NCBI GenBank assembly: GCA_009705225.1
Contig: WLCQ01000003.1
Span: 1-44,310 of the forward strand
Direction: 5' to 3'
DNA: 44,310 nucleotides
DNA from: Actinomycetota bacterium
Lineage (GTDB): Bacteria > Actinomycetota > Acidimicrobiia > Acidimicrobiales > Acidimicrobilacustridaceae
Made by a program: the position numbers and the translations under genes. Shown piece after piece: positions 1-8,815 of the stretch. Below the pieces are notes generated by a model, which was given only the letters and a program-made list of their open reading frames with translations, did no database searches and was not told the origin of the DNA. The stretch's first letter is position 1. Every line of letters starts with the position of its first letter.

Positions 1-669
1 GACAGCGGCATCGCTCATGGCATCGCCCATGCGATCGCTGCCGGCACCCTTGCCCAGAACCGAGCGGTCGTGGCCCTCACCGATACCGACGTTCTTGATG
101 ATCCGGAACGTACGGCCCGCGCACTCGCGACGCTCATCGGTGATGAACCGGTGGAACTGGTGGTGTTCGCCCATCTCGACCCCACCGGATTCGTGAGCGC
201 GGCGCTTACCGATATCTCCGAAGAAGCGTGGGATCAGGCCTGTGAGCGGTCGCTGCGCCAAGCGTTCGTCGCTCTGCAGCAGGTCTACTCCCTCGTGGCC
301 GACGGCACGCCGGTCGTTCTCGTTCTTCCCAATGTTGGTGCAGTCGGTGTCGCGGGGCTGGTTCCGTTGTGCAGCGCGGTCGAGGGCATCCGGGTGATGG
401 CCAAGGCCGTCGCCCGCCGATGGGGCGTGCGGTCCATCACGGTCAACACGATCGAAGTCGATCTCGCGACCTTCATGCTCGGTGGTGCCGATGATCCCGA
501 CGCGGCGGCCCTGCTTCCCCAGGTGCCGGTGCTCGGCGCACCTGCGTTGCCGGTTGCCCCGATCCTCGACGATGTCATGGGTCTCATCGGGTTCTTCGCA
601 TCGCCGGCGGGACAGGCCGGTACCGGAGCGTTCCTCATGGCCGATCGGGGCACGGTGATGCTGCCATGA
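1..669 (+). CDS. SDR-fold protein lacking the catalytic triad (5' partial)
   Basis: The reading frame is open from base 1, so the gene starts upstream; the ORF-track GTG at 70 is only an internal codon. The visible 222 residues begin with a glycine-rich stretch (DSGIAHGIAHAIAAG) placed like the Rossmann TGxxxGIG loop, and end with the SDR-like 'GAFLMADRG' segment. The family needs Ser, Tyr and Lys. The Tyr-x-x-x-Lys site here reads CSAVE (C124, E128 in this partial numbering), where the next gene has YSAVK, and the Ser position reads NVGAVG. All three catalytic residues therefore appear lost. It overlaps the next SDR gene by four bases (ATGA), so the two are probably co-translated, and the protein may be a non-catalytic partner subunit. 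Family membership is fairly sure; function is unknown. Confidence 0.75.
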   Translation, partial: DSGIAHGIAHAIAAGTLAQNRAVVALTDTDVLDDPERTARALATLIGDEPVELVVFAHLDPTGFVSAALTDISEEAWDQACERSLRQAFVALQQVYSLVADGTPVVLVLPNVGAVGVAGLVPLCSAVEGIRVMAKAVARRWGVRSITVNTIEVDLATFMLGGADDPDAAALLPQVPVLGAPALPVAPILDDVMGLIGFFASPAGQAGTGAFLMADRGTVMLP

Positions 670-1436
670 ACACCCGGGTGCTCGATGGCCAGGTGGTGCT
701 CGTCACCGGCGCAGCCGCTGGTGTTGGTCGCGGGGTGGCGGTCGCCATGGCTCGCGCCGGAGCGGTGGTGGGCATCGGTGTTCGTCGTCCCGAAGCTGCC
801 GCCGATGTGGCCGATGAGGTCCGTGACGCCGGCGGCACGCCGGTGTTGCTGCGCTGCGATGTCACCAACACAGCTCAGAGCGCCGACGCCATCGGGCAAC
901 TGGTGGCCGAACATGGTCGGCTCGATGCGCTCGTGCACAACGCCGTGAGCAACCGCTCGAGTGAACCCACCGACTTCGAGAACGCCTCGCTCGATCTCTG
1001 GGAGGAGCACGCATCGGTCACGGTGCGAGCCACTTGGCGTCTCGCCGTGCAGGCCCATGCGCATCTGAAGGTCACGCAGGGGGCGTATCTCCTCATGACC
1101 TCTCCGGCCGGCATCGAAGGTTCGGCTCCGCTGCCCTTCTACAGCGCGGTGAAGGCTGCCCAGCGCGGTTTCGTGCGGGCGCTGGCTCGCGAGTGGGGCC
1201 CCGACGGCATCCGCGTGAACAGCATCGCTCCGCTCGCCATCTCACCTGCGCTCGAGAATCTCAAGGCCACCGATCCCGAGCGAGTGGCTCGTATCGAAGG
1301 GCTCGTCCCCCTTGGTCGTTTGGGTGATCCGGGCACTGATATCGGTCCGCCCTCGGTCTTCCTGTGCAGTCAGGAAGCTCGGTACGTGACCGGCCAGACC
1401 CTTGTGGTCAGCGGCGGTCGGTTCACGTCGCTCTAG
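666..1436 (+). CDS. SDR family NAD(P)-dependent oxidoreductase
   Basis: This is a classical short-chain dehydrogenase/reductase of 256 residues, the usual family length. TGAAAGVG (residues 14-21) is the cofactor loop, HNAVSN (91-96) replaces the usual NNAG, S146 lies in MTSPAG, and Y159/K163 form the YSAVK site. The C-terminus 'YVTGQTLVVSGG' is the typical SDR ending. The ATG overlaps the stop of the preceding catalytically degenerate SDR, so the two probably form one transcription unit and perhaps a hetero-oligomer. The substrate cannot be told from sequence; 3-oxoacyl or steroid-like alcohols are typical of such proteins in actinobacteria. Confidence 0.9.
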   Translation: MNTRVLDGQVVLVTGAAAGVGRGVAVAMARAGAVVGIGVRRPEAAADVADEVRDAGGTPVLLRCDVTNTAQSADAIGQLVAEHGRLDALVHNAVSNRSSEPTDFENASLDLWEEHASVTVRATWRLAVQAHAHLKVTQGAYLLMTSPAGIEGSAPLPFYSAVKAAQRGFVRALAREWGPDGIRVNSIAPLAISPALENLKATDPERVARIEGLVPLGRLGDPGTDIGPPSVFLCSQEARYVTGQTLVVSGGRFTSL

Positions 1437-1473
1437 CGGATCACCGCGATCGCAGTCTCACGAGCAGCGCAGA

Positions 1474-1507
1474 TTCACCGATCGCGCAGGTTCACCAATC
1501 GCGCAGG
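1474..1507. repeat. 17-bp tandem duplication at a gene end
   Basis: Two adjacent copies of TTCACC(G/A)ATCGCGCAGG occur at 1474-1490 and 1491-1507, differing at one base. The second copy encodes the last codons and the stop of the minus-strand SDR gene, so the first copy is a duplicated gene end lying in the short gap between convergent genes. It looks like a replication-slippage product. The TTCACC cores are 17 bases apart, not 11, so this is not read as a PHO box. Confidence 0.6.
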
Positions 1508-2334
1508 CGGGCCCGGAGTTCTTCGTTATGCACGAACACCGGCAGTTCCTCACGATCGTTCACGGTGGGCCGAACCGAGGTGCCACCGTCCACGCACAGC
1601 ACCTGACCGGTGACGTAACCGGCCAGTTCGGAGATCATGAACAGCACCGCTGCAGCGATGTCATCGGAGGTTCCGCGACGACGCATCGGGATGACCTCGA
1701 GATCGGTGCCGTCGGTATCGCCAGGTTTGCGGTTCGAGGCGCTCTTGGGTGTGGCGATCGAACCGGGGGCAACGGCATTGACCCGGATATCACGGGCTCC
1801 CCATTCGACCGCGAGTGATCGGGTGAGGGAGAGCACGGCGGCCTTGGCGGCGGCATAGGCCGAGCCATAGGGCATGGAGTTGAGCGCGGAAACCGTGGCG
1901 ATGTTGACGATGGAGCCACCCCGACCCTGCTCGACGAGTCGGCGACCCACAGCGCGCACCGTGTTGACGGTGGACCCGAAGTTGAGATCGACGACGTCGT
2001 CGAAGAACGGGTCGTCACTGGCGAACGGCGACCACTGTGGTGGCCACATCCCGCCGGCCACGGGCACACATCCATGCAGCGGTCCAAGTTCGCATGCAGC
2101 ATCGACGATGCCGGCGTACACGCCACGATCACGGCCATCGGCGATCAGTCCGACATGACTGACACCATTGGCTGTCAGTTCATCGGTACATACAGCGAGC
2201 TTGTTGGCGTCGATGTCGACGGCCACGATCTGCGCCCCGGCACGGCCGAGATGACGACAGACCGCGGTGCCGATGCCGCCACCTCCGGCACCCATGACAA
2301 CAACCGATTTCCCTGAGATCCCCCATACGTCCAT
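1492..2334 (-). CDS. SDR family oxidoreductase
   Basis: This 280-residue short-chain dehydrogenase has GAGGGGIG (15-22) as the cofactor loop, an acidic end to strand 2 (VAVDID, pointing to NAD(H)), S149 in TVSAL, and the catalytic pair Y160/K164 in YAAAK. 'YVTGQVLCVDGG' is the standard C-terminal motif. The NNAG motif is replaced by PVAGG. It is convergent with the SDR pair to its left and lies 41 bases downstream of another SDR on the same strand, so the window opens with a four-gene SDR cluster. The substrate is unknown. Start: ATG at 2334 with the Rossmann fold beginning about ten residues in, as expected. Confidence 0.9.
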   Translation of the reverse strand: MDVWGISGKSVVVMGAGGGGIGTAVCRHLGRAGAQIVAVDIDANKLAVCTDELTANGVSHVGLIADGRDRGVYAGIVDAACELGPLHGCVPVAGGMWPPQWSPFASDDPFFDDVVDLNFGSTVNTVRAVGRRLVEQGRGGSIVNIATVSALNSMPYGSAYAAAKAAVLSLTRSLAVEWGARDIRVNAVAPGSIATPKSASNRKPGDTDGTDLEVIPMRRRGTSDDIAAAVLFMISELAGYVTGQVLCVDGGTSVRPTVNDREELPVFVHNEELRARLRDW

Positions 2335-2375
2335 GGTCAGACTCTAGGGGCGCGGACTGTTGCGTCGGGCCGGGC

Positions 2376-3197
2376 TCAGACGTGCATGGCGTCGGGTTCG
2401 GTCGGGCGATGCCAACCACCCGCGGCCCAGTTGCCGCCGTCAACATGAATTGTGCTTCCGGTGATGAAACGGGACAGATCGCTGGCGAGGAACAGAGCGG
2501 TGGCGGCGGAGTCTTCGGGAGTGCCGAAGTAACCGAGTGGGGGCATGAAGGCCGGGAGGAACTCCGGATCGGAGGCCAACATGGCGAGACGTGCTTCCTG
2601 CTCGCCGGCGCTGGGTTGACCATCGGGGGCGATCGAGTTGATGCGAATCCGACGCGTGCCCAACTCGAGCGCCATCGACTTCGAGAAGCTGGCAACCGCT
2701 GCTTTCATGGCGGCGTAGATGCCGAACGCCGGCCCGGCCTGATGGGCTTCGATCGAGGTGAGGTTGATGATCGAACCTCCGTCGGCCATCACCGGAGCAA
2801 CCCGTCGGATGAAGTGGGTGACCTGGGTGAAGTTCTCGGCGATGATCGAGGCCTCGCCCTTGGGTGCGGTGTCGAGGAACTGCGAGACGAACGTGCCGCC
2901 GGCGTTGTTCACGAGGATGTCGACGTGCCCGAACTTTGCGATCACTGCTTCGACGAACGCGTCGACGGCCGGGGCATCACGCACATCGAGTTCGGCGGTG
3001 ATGACCGGTCGACCCATCGCTTCGATCTCCGCAGCCACTGCGGCCATCTCGGGGCCCTGCCGGTCGCACAGAGCAAGCGAGGCTCCGCATCGTGCGAACA
3101 GCAGGGCGGTGGCGCGGCCGATGCCCTGAGCGGCGCCGGTGACGATGGCGACGCGGTCGGTGAGCAGGATCGATTGTTCGTCGAAAAGATGAGCCAT
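2376..3197 (-). CDS. SDR family oxidoreductase
   Basis: This is a 273-residue classical SDR. TGAAQGIG (20-27), NNAG (97-100), S148 in LTSIE and Y161/K165 in YAAMK make a complete cofactor and catalytic set. The ORF track begins six codons upstream at a GTG, but a GGGAG element lies about eight bases before the ATG at 3197, so the ATG is preferred. Most similar SDRs carry a GG-x-G...D signature and act on 3-hydroxyacyl or cyclic alcohol substrates; the real substrate cannot be seen here. It is probably co-transcribed with the downstream SDR at 1492-2334. Confidence 0.9.
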   Translation of the reverse strand: MAHLFDEQSILLTDRVAIVTGAAQGIGRATALLFARCGASLALCDRQGPEMAAVAAEIEAMGRPVITAELDVRDAPAVDAFVEAVIAKFGHVDILVNNAGGTFVSQFLDTAPKGEASIIAENFTQVTHFIRRVAPVMADGGSIINLTSIEAHQAGPAFGIYAAMKAAVASFSKSMALELGTRRIRINSIAPDGQPSAGEQEARLAMLASDPEFLPAFMPPLGYFGTPEDSAATALFLASDLSRFITGSTIHVDGGNWAAGGWHRPTEPDAMHV

Positions 3198-3220
3198 GGG
3201 GTCACTCTCCCACACGGGCC

Positions 3221-4357
3221 TCAGCGGTCGGCGCTACCGATGGGTCGGCGCCATCCCCGCCTCGAGGCCCAGACCCCCCATGCCACGGCGCCGGTGGGGA
3301 TCTCGAGCAGATAGGTGAATCCACGGAAGAGGAACACGGCGGCGGTGGCGGCCTCTGCATCGCCGCCGAAGGCGATGAGGGTTGCCGCGGCGCCGGTCTC
3401 GACGAAGCCGACCCCACTGGGGGTGATCGGGATGGTCTCGAGCAGCCGGGCGAACGCGAACGCTGCGAATACCTCGATCCAGCCGAGCTCGTGGGTATCG
3501 AGACCGATCGAACGCACGCAGGCGAGAAGTAAGAGGTACTGGATGAGGTTGAACGCGATCACCCAGGCCGTGATCCAGAACCAGTGCTGGCGCAGCAACC
3601 CGATGCTGCGGCGGCGAAAATCAAGGATCGATTGGGTGATGTGGAGTTCGTTCAGGCGACGGACGCGACGACCGAGCGGATCGACGAGGCGTTGCCCGAT
3701 CGCGCCCACACGACTCGCGAGGGCCTCGCTACGCATGATGAGTGCGAGCACCACAACGGCGGAGATGAGCGCAACCACACCGAGGATGGCAGGGATGACG
3801 AGTTGCCCGGTCTCACGGCCGGTGCCGAGCAGGAGCACCACAGCGAGGACAGGCACCGCCAGCTTCACGAACACGTTCCACACCCCCGACACGAGGATTG
3901 AGAGCGTGACGGTGGGCGGTGAGAATCCCCAGGACATGTCCATCGCGTAGGTGGCGCCAACCCCGACCGCTCCACCGAACGGAACCACATTGGACACTGC
4001 GCTGCTGGCCAGATTGACAGTGACCGCCTGTCGTCGTCGTAGCCCGGGAAGGCAGTTCACCATCACGCCGCTGTAGGCCAGCACGGCGAGGGCCCAGATC
4101 CCGATGAGCATGGCGAGCGAAGCGATCGAGAGCGTGGTGATCTGGTTCCAGATCGCTGAGTAATGCGAGCCGCTCACTGCGGGAACGACGAACAGGAACA
4201 TGATCGCCGTGACCGACAGCGACAGCGCGGTCTCGACCAGTCGACGCCGTGGCGTCTTGCGCTGGAGCTCATGTGAGACCGCGGCGACGGCGTCGGTTGA
4301 TTCGTCGATCGGTTCGTCGGATGCTGATTGTCCAGTCCCCGATTCGGAGTGGGTCAC
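3221..4357 (-). CDS. YbhN/UPF0104-type polytopic membrane protein (flippase-like)
   Basis: This is an integral membrane protein of the lysylphosphatidylglycerol synthase transmembrane-region/YbhN family, about 378 residues with some seven or eight hydrophobic segments starting near residue 40. The segment 'ITPSGVGFVETGAAATLI' is the hallmark of the family (P-x-G-x-G-x-x-E). The ORF track starts at 4420, but a GTG at 4357 overlaps the stop of the upstream PIG-L gene as GTGA, which is the commoner arrangement in this window and gives a short hydrophilic N-terminus. Family members are thought to move or integrate lipids and often sit beside glycolipid genes. With a PIG-L deacetylase directly upstream and a GT4 divergent, a role in envelope glycolipid export is plausible but inferred. 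Confidence 0.8.
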   Translation of the reverse strand: MTHSESGTGQSASDEPIDESTDAVAAVSHELQRKTPRRRLVETALSLSVTAIMFLFVVPAVSGSHYSAIWNQITTLSIASLAMLIGIWALAVLAYSGVMVNCLPGLRRRQAVTVNLASSAVSNVVPFGGAVGVGATYAMDMSWGFSPPTVTLSILVSGVWNVFVKLAVPVLAVVLLLGTGRETGQLVIPAILGVVALISAVVVLALIMRSEALASRVGAIGQRLVDPLGRRVRRLNELHITQSILDFRRRSIGLLRQHWFWITAWVIAFNLIQYLLLLACVRSIGLDTHELGWIEVFAAFAFARLLETIPITPSGVGFVETGAAATLIAFGGDAEAATAAVFLFRGFTYLLEIPTGAVAWGVWASRRGWRRPIGSADR

Positions 4358-5178
4358 TGGGTCACCGGGGTGAATAGGGCGGAGAACTGCTCGGGGATCG
4401 GCTGATGACTGACGAACCACTCCGTCGCGAAAGCGATGGCGAAGATGTCTTCTGGTAGCCCGATGAACACCGCCAATGTGCGCACTGAATCGGCGGACTC
4501 GCTGCTGGCCTGCGTGGCGTGTGCCGCCATCGACGCGCGTTTGCGATCGAGAGCGCCCGAGACGTCAACGGTGTGGGTGAGCTGCGAATGCGGGGTGTAC
4601 CAGTTCGAAAGATCGGGCGGAACGAACCCCTCGGGAACCTCGAGGCCGAGGCTGGCGGCGAGATCGATACCCCCGGAGAGGAACTCGCGATCAATGGTGA
4701 CCTCGATGAACGGAAGTTCGAGTTCAGCTGCTGCGGCCAACGCAACGGCATGCACGCGCACATGATCAGGATGCCCGTAGCCACCCGCGGAATCGTCGGC
4801 CATGAGGAGATCGGCGGACTGCTCCTGAAGGATCTTGACGAGGCGTTCGGTCGCTTCGGCGGGCGAAGTGGCGCAGAGCGAACCAGCGGGCCAGTCGCCA
4901 GCGGCCGGCGGTTCGAGTCCGGAGTCGGCGAAGCCGAGGAACAGCAGTTCAGTGACACCGAGGGCTTCGGCCGAGGCCTGTGCTTCACGGCGACGACGAT
5001 CGGCAAGCGTCTCGCCAGCGGCGAGCAGCGAGGGATCGAAGAACCCGGCCCCGCCGTCGGTGGCCAGCACCAGCACGACGCGATGGCCGGCATCAACTGC
5101 CCGGGCGATGGTGCCGGCGCTGATGAGCGCCTCATCATCGGGATGGGCATGGAAGAACACGATTGTGCTGGTTGTCAC
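4354..5178 (-). CDS. PIG-L family N-acetylglucosaminyl deacetylase-like protein
   Basis: This is a zinc-dependent LmbE/PIG-L deacetylase of 274 residues. The HPDDE motif (residues 12-16) supplies metal ligands and the catalytic Asp, and HPDH (136-139) supplies the third ligand. Family members remove N-acetyl groups from GlcNAc conjugates (MshB in mycothiol synthesis, PIG-L in GPI synthesis) or cleave mycothiol conjugates (Mca). Which of these applies is not visible. The gene starts with GTG immediately after a GGGAGG stretch, an unusually tight spacing, so a leaderless or slightly different start is possible. It overlaps the YbhN-type gene by four bases, and a GT4 is transcribed away on the other side. 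Confidence 0.85.
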   Translation of the reverse strand: MTTSTIVFFHAHPDDEALISAGTIARAVDAGHRVVLVLATDGGAGFFDPSLLAAGETLADRRRREAQASAEALGVTELLFLGFADSGLEPPAAGDWPAGSLCATSPAEATERLVKILQEQSADLLMADDSAGGYGHPDHVRVHAVALAAAAELELPFIEVTIDREFLSGGIDLAASLGLEVPEGFVPPDLSNWYTPHSQLTHTVDVSGALDRKRASMAAHATQASSESADSVRTLAVFIGLPEDIFAIAFATEWFVSHQPIPEQFSALFTPVTQ

Positions 5179-5260
5179 CCTCCCATTGTGTCAGGAGCGT
5201 TCTCCAATGGGCGTGAGGAGTACCGTGGCGTGTCGTCGAACGTCGCAGGGGAGGTGAGCC

Positions 5261-6403
5261 GTGGCCGACACCGAACCCACGATCAGCAGTGACCGACCGC
5301 TGCGAATCGGCCTCGTCTCCGATTGCTATGTGCCCCGGCTCGGTGGCATCGAGATGCAGTCCCATGATCTCGCCCGGGAACTGCAGCGGGCGGGCCACGA
5401 GGTGGTGGTGATCACCCCCACGCCCGGCCCCACCATCGTCGACGGCGTCCGTGTGCAGCGGATCGACGTGCCGCTGCTGCCTTTCGACATTCCCTTCACC
5501 CGCAAGGCCTTTCGAGCCGTGGGTTCGCTGCTGCGCAGTGAACGGGTCGATGTTGCGCATTTCCAAGGCGGCATCGCCAGTCCCATGACCTACATCGCGG
5601 CTCGGGCCGCGCAGCGCGCCGGAGTTCCCAGTGTCATCACCCTCCACTGTGTGTGGGGATACGCCGCTCCGGGCTTCGCGCTTCTCGATCGACTCACGGG
5701 CTGGGGGAGTTGGCCGGTGGTGCTCTCGGCGGTGAGCGATGTTGCCGCTGAGCCGATTCGTCGTATCGCCGGACCCGAACACCCAGTGCTGGTGTTACCC
5801 AACGGCATTTCGAACGCTGCCTGGCGCATCGAACCGGCGCCCCGTTCCCCGGGTCGGGTCACGCTGGTGTCAGTGATGCGCCTCGCTCCGCGGAAACGTC
5901 CGATGCATCTTTTGAAGATGCTTCGGCGGGTCGTCGATCAGCTCCCGTTCGGCATCGATCTGCGAGTGGTCATCATCGGCGAGGGCCCCGAGCGCCCCCA
6001 GCTCGAGAAGTATCTCCGCAGCAACGGGCTCACCGAGGTCGTCGAGCTCGTGGGTCGCCGATCCCGCGATGAGATCCGCGAGATCTTCGCGACGGCTGAT
6101 GTTTTCGTTGCGCCGGCCAATCTCGAATCCTTCGGCATCGCCGCCCTCGAGGGTCGATGCGCGGGCCTACCGGTTGTCGCGAAGGCGCAGACCGGAATCC
6201 GCGAATTCATCACCCATGAACGGGAGGGGTTGTTGGCCACCTCTGATGACGACATGGTGGTGCAGCTCACCCGCATCATCAGCGACCACGAGCTGCGCGC
6301 CACGATGGCCGAGCACAACCGCAGCACGCCCTCGTCGGTTGATTGGGCCGATGTGGTGACGAAGAACGTCGAGGCTTATCGGCTGGCGATGACGCTGGTC
6401 TGA
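5261..6403 (+). CDS. Glycosyltransferase family 4 protein
   Basis: This GT-B fold retaining glycosyltransferase has 380 residues. The N-terminal acceptor domain carries 'YVPRLGGIEMQ' (the GG loop typical of GT4), and the C-terminal nucleotide-sugar domain carries the E-x7-E motif ESFGIAALE. It is cytoplasmic or membrane-associated and would transfer a sugar from a nucleotide donor to a lipid or small-molecule acceptor. Start: GTG preceded by AGGGGAGG about six bases upstream, a strong ribosome site. It is divergent from the PIG-L/YbhN pair, and its last 28 bases overlap the convergent PAP2 gene. The context suggests a glycolipid such as an inositol or glucosamine lipid, but donor and acceptor are unknown. 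Confidence 0.88.
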   Translation: MADTEPTISSDRPLRIGLVSDCYVPRLGGIEMQSHDLARELQRAGHEVVVITPTPGPTIVDGVRVQRIDVPLLPFDIPFTRKAFRAVGSLLRSERVDVAHFQGGIASPMTYIAARAAQRAGVPSVITLHCVWGYAAPGFALLDRLTGWGSWPVVLSAVSDVAAEPIRRIAGPEHPVLVLPNGISNAAWRIEPAPRSPGRVTLVSVMRLAPRKRPMHLLKMLRRVVDQLPFGIDLRVVIIGEGPERPQLEKYLRSNGLTEVVELVGRRSRDEIREIFATADVFVAPANLESFGIAALEGRCAGLPVVAKAQTGIREFITHEREGLLATSDDDMVVQLTRIISDHELRATMAEHNRSTPSSVDWADVVTKNVEAYRLAMTLV

Positions 6404-7284
6404 GCTCCGGAATCCTGCTGCTCGTTGTACGGGTTGGTCCGGCGTTCACGGGTGCGAGTCATGAACTGCTGCAGCAGGCGTGCGATCGCGTAGCCGACGA
6501 TGAAGATCACGGCGCCGCCAACGGCGTCGAGCCAATAGTGGTTGGCGGTGATGATGACGACAATGATCGTGACCACCGGATAGAGCACGGCGAGGGTCTT
6601 CGCCCACCAGGAACGAACTCGCGGATAGAACACGGCGGTACCCCACATCGCCCACCCGCAATGTAAAGACGGCATGGCGGCGAATTGGTTCGAGATCGAT
6701 TTCATGCCTTCGGAGTTGAACGACCAGAAGGTGGGGTACTTCACAAGCGTGTCGATGAAGCCGTAATTGGCGCCGCCCATGGAATCGAGCAGGCGGGGCG
6801 GCATGAGCGGGAACGTGGCAAAACCGATCAGCCCGAGCAGGGTGCCGATGAGCAGAGTGCTGCGCCACAGCTGGTAGTCATCAGGGAATCGCCGATAGAG
6901 GAACACCAGCGCGAAGAGGGTGGCGGCCATATAGACCGATCCGTAGAAGTAGTTGGCGACAATGATGAGCGGGATGAAATTGAGTGCCCACTGCTGCATC
7001 TGATGTTCGTGCCACAGGCCGACCATCTGTTGCCAGTCGATGAGTCGCTCTGCATTGGCGTAGGCCCGGGCGGGATTGGCGGAGGAGAAGTTGCGAATGG
7101 TCTCGTACACAATGTCGACGACGACGACCAGCAGCACCTCGCGCCACCAGTAGAGCTTGGAACCATCGGCGAGTGGGCGCCCACGACGCCATCGGGACGC
7201 CCTAGCTGGCGCGATCGATGGTGACGCGCCGGGGCTCGGTGATCCGGACATGGTTGTACCGGATTCGGTTGAGAATTCGCTCAT
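6376..7284 (-). CDS. PAP2-superfamily membrane enzyme (inositolphosphotransferase-like)
   Basis: This is a polytopic membrane protein of 302 residues with about six hydrophobic helices. The active-site motifs PSLHCGW and NHYWLDAVGG match the C2 and C3 motifs of the PAP2/Aur1-like branch, where two histidines and an aspartate carry out phosphoryl transfer. Members dephosphorylate lipid phosphates or transfer phosphoinositol head groups on the outer face of the membrane. The start ATG overlaps the stop of the upstream sugar dehydrogenase (ATGA), so the two are translationally coupled. The C-terminus overlaps the convergent GT4 gene by 28 bases. The upstream gene of this pair faces the PHO-box region of pstC, so phosphate control is possible but inferred. 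Confidence 0.8.
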   Translation of the reverse strand: MSEFSTESGTTMSGSPSPGASPSIAPARASRWRRGRPLADGSKLYWWREVLLVVVVDIVYETIRNFSSANPARAYANAERLIDWQQMVGLWHEHQMQQWALNFIPLIIVANYFYGSVYMAATLFALVFLYRRFPDDYQLWRSTLLIGTLLGLIGFATFPLMPPRLLDSMGGANYGFIDTLVKYPTFWSFNSEGMKSISNQFAAMPSLHCGWAMWGTAVFYPRVRSWWAKTLAVLYPVVTIIVVIITANHYWLDAVGGAVIFIVGYAIARLLQQFMTRTRERRTNPYNEQQDSGAQTSVIASR

Positions 7285-8759
7285 GTCGCACCCATGATGA
7301 CCGAAAGTGTTCCTGAACTGGAGATGACGTACAACTCGCCCTGATCGTCCTGACCGAAACCGGTGAGAGTATTCGGATCAACCGGGGCCCCGAGCGGGTG
7401 ATCGTCGAGTACGACACTGTTGCGACTCAGCAGTCCCCGCAGCACCCCGGTGCAGCGATCGCCATAGACGTAGACGCCTACGAGCGCAGGGATCGCTGCT
7501 CCTCGGTACACGATTCCGCCGATCACGCCGCAGGAACCGTCGTCATGGTTATACGTGAGTATCGGATCGACCAACTTCCGTTCATCAACGGTGTTCGAAC
7601 TGCTGGCTTCGGCACTGGCAGCGTCGATGCTGTTCTCAACAGCCTGATCTCCGTCACGGGACGGCCATCCGAGATCGATCCCACTCCCGGAATCAGCGGC
7701 CACGCGGTTGAGTTCTTCGCGTGATTGGTGGCCCACATCGGTGATCCAGAGGTCGCCATTGCGTCGATCGAAGCTGAACCGCCAGGGATTTCGTAGTCCG
7801 ACAGCCCACACCTCGGCGGCACCACCGTCGAGGAGGAATGGGTTGTCGGGGGGAATTGAGTATTGGAGCGCTCCATCGGGGATGGCGGGATCGATACGTA
7901 GGATCTTGCCGAGCAGTGATTTCGGATCGGCAGCGTTTCCCGTGTCGGAAGGTCGGCCGCCATCGCCAACACCGATGTAGAGGTAGCCGTCGGGGCCGAG
8001 GGCCAACTGTCCGCCGTTGTGGTTCTTGGCATCGCTGTGGTCGATCGTGAGCAGAACGATCCGGCTTGCGGGGTCGATGCGGGGACGGGGGACTGGCCCC
8101 GGCGTGCTGGGCGATGATCTGGGAGGCGGCGCGGTCTCGGATGGGGTCGTGGTCGTCCGCGACCGTGAACTCGGGCGGGTCGTGGTGGTGGTGGTGGGGG
8201 CGCCCGAGAAGTCGAGTGGATCGGTGACGGCGTAGCTGGCCACCACAATGTCGCCGTTGGTGGCGGTGTGATCGACGTAGAGGGTGCGGCCATCGGAGGA
8301 GAACGCCAGCCCGAGCAGGCCGCGTTCGCCCTCGGAGGAGGTGATCGAGGAGAGATCAAGCACCGGGTCCGGGGTCAGCGTGTAGCCGTCGCGCACGACC
8401 TTGCCCGATGAGAGATCCCAATTCGTGTCCTTGGAGATCATCCGGATGCGACCCGCCCGCTCGGCGATCCAGAGCTGATTGCGCATCGGCCGATTGGTCA
8501 TGGCGATGGGCTCGTCGAGGCCGTCGGCAACTTCCTCGAGCACGATGTTGGCGTTGAAGGTCGTGGGCCCCGGACCGGGGTCGACCGGCGGCCGGGTGGT
8601 CGTGACGGCTATCTGCTCACTGTCCGTGGACGTCGAACTGCAGGCAGTGAGGATGATGGGACCGAGGAGCAGTGCGAGCCCGATGGAGCTTCGAAGTGCC
8701 CGAGTCGCTCGTGCCGCAGTGGCTCTGCGGCTGCTCGCTTCCGACTCCGGAGTTCTCAT
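7281..8759 (-). CDS. PQQ-dependent sugar dehydrogenase-like lipoprotein (GSDH family)
   Basis: This is a secreted six-bladed propeller of the glucose/sorbosone dehydrogenase family, about 492 residues. The N-terminus is basic with a hydrophobic core and a lipobox LTAC (lipidated Cys near residue 40), so it should sit on the outer face of the membrane. 'NHNGGQLALGPDGYLYIGVGD' spans the conserved histidine and calcium/PQQ-loop region. A low-complexity Pro/Thr/Ser/Arg insert (around TTTTTRPSSRSR) interrupts one blade. The ORF track begins at a TTG at 8792; the ATG at 8759 is preferred and a TAACCT about ten bases upstream could be a -10 of a near-leaderless mRNA. The gene is divergent from pstC and coupled to the PAP2 gene. 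Substrate unknown. Confidence 0.82.
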   Translation of the reverse strand: MRTPESEASSRRATAARATRALRSSIGLALLLGPIILTACSSTSTDSEQIAVTTTRPPVDPGPGPTTFNANIVLEEVADGLDEPIAMTNRPMRNQLWIAERAGRIRMISKDTNWDLSSGKVVRDGYTLTPDPVLDLSSITSSEGERGLLGLAFSSDGRTLYVDHTATNGDIVVASYAVTDPLDFSGAPTTTTTTRPSSRSRTTTTPSETAPPPRSSPSTPGPVPRPRIDPASRIVLLTIDHSDAKNHNGGQLALGPDGYLYIGVGDGGRPSDTGNAADPKSLLGKILRIDPAIPDGALQYSIPPDNPFLLDGGAAEVWAVGLRNPWRFSFDRRNGDLWITDVGHQSREELNRVAADSGSGIDLGWPSRDGDQAVENSIDAASAEASSSNTVDERKLVDPILTYNHDDGSCGVIGGIVYRGAAIPALVGVYVYGDRCTGVLRGLLSRNSVVLDDHPLGAPVDPNTLTGFGQDDQGELYVISSSGTLSVIMGAT

Positions 8760-8815
8760 AGGTCGTGCAAGGTTAGCGATGGTGGGCCCCAAAGGATCGG
8801 CGTGCTGCTCCAGTA

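Noticed and set aside
1474-1507. TTCACC pair as a PHO box
   Set aside because: The cores are 17 bases apart rather than 11, lie between convergent gene ends and overlap a stop codon.
2382-3314. 310-aa plus-strand ORF
   Set aside because: It is antisense to the SDR gene at 2376-3197, which has complete family motifs; the plus-strand product shows no domain and is a high-GC shadow frame.
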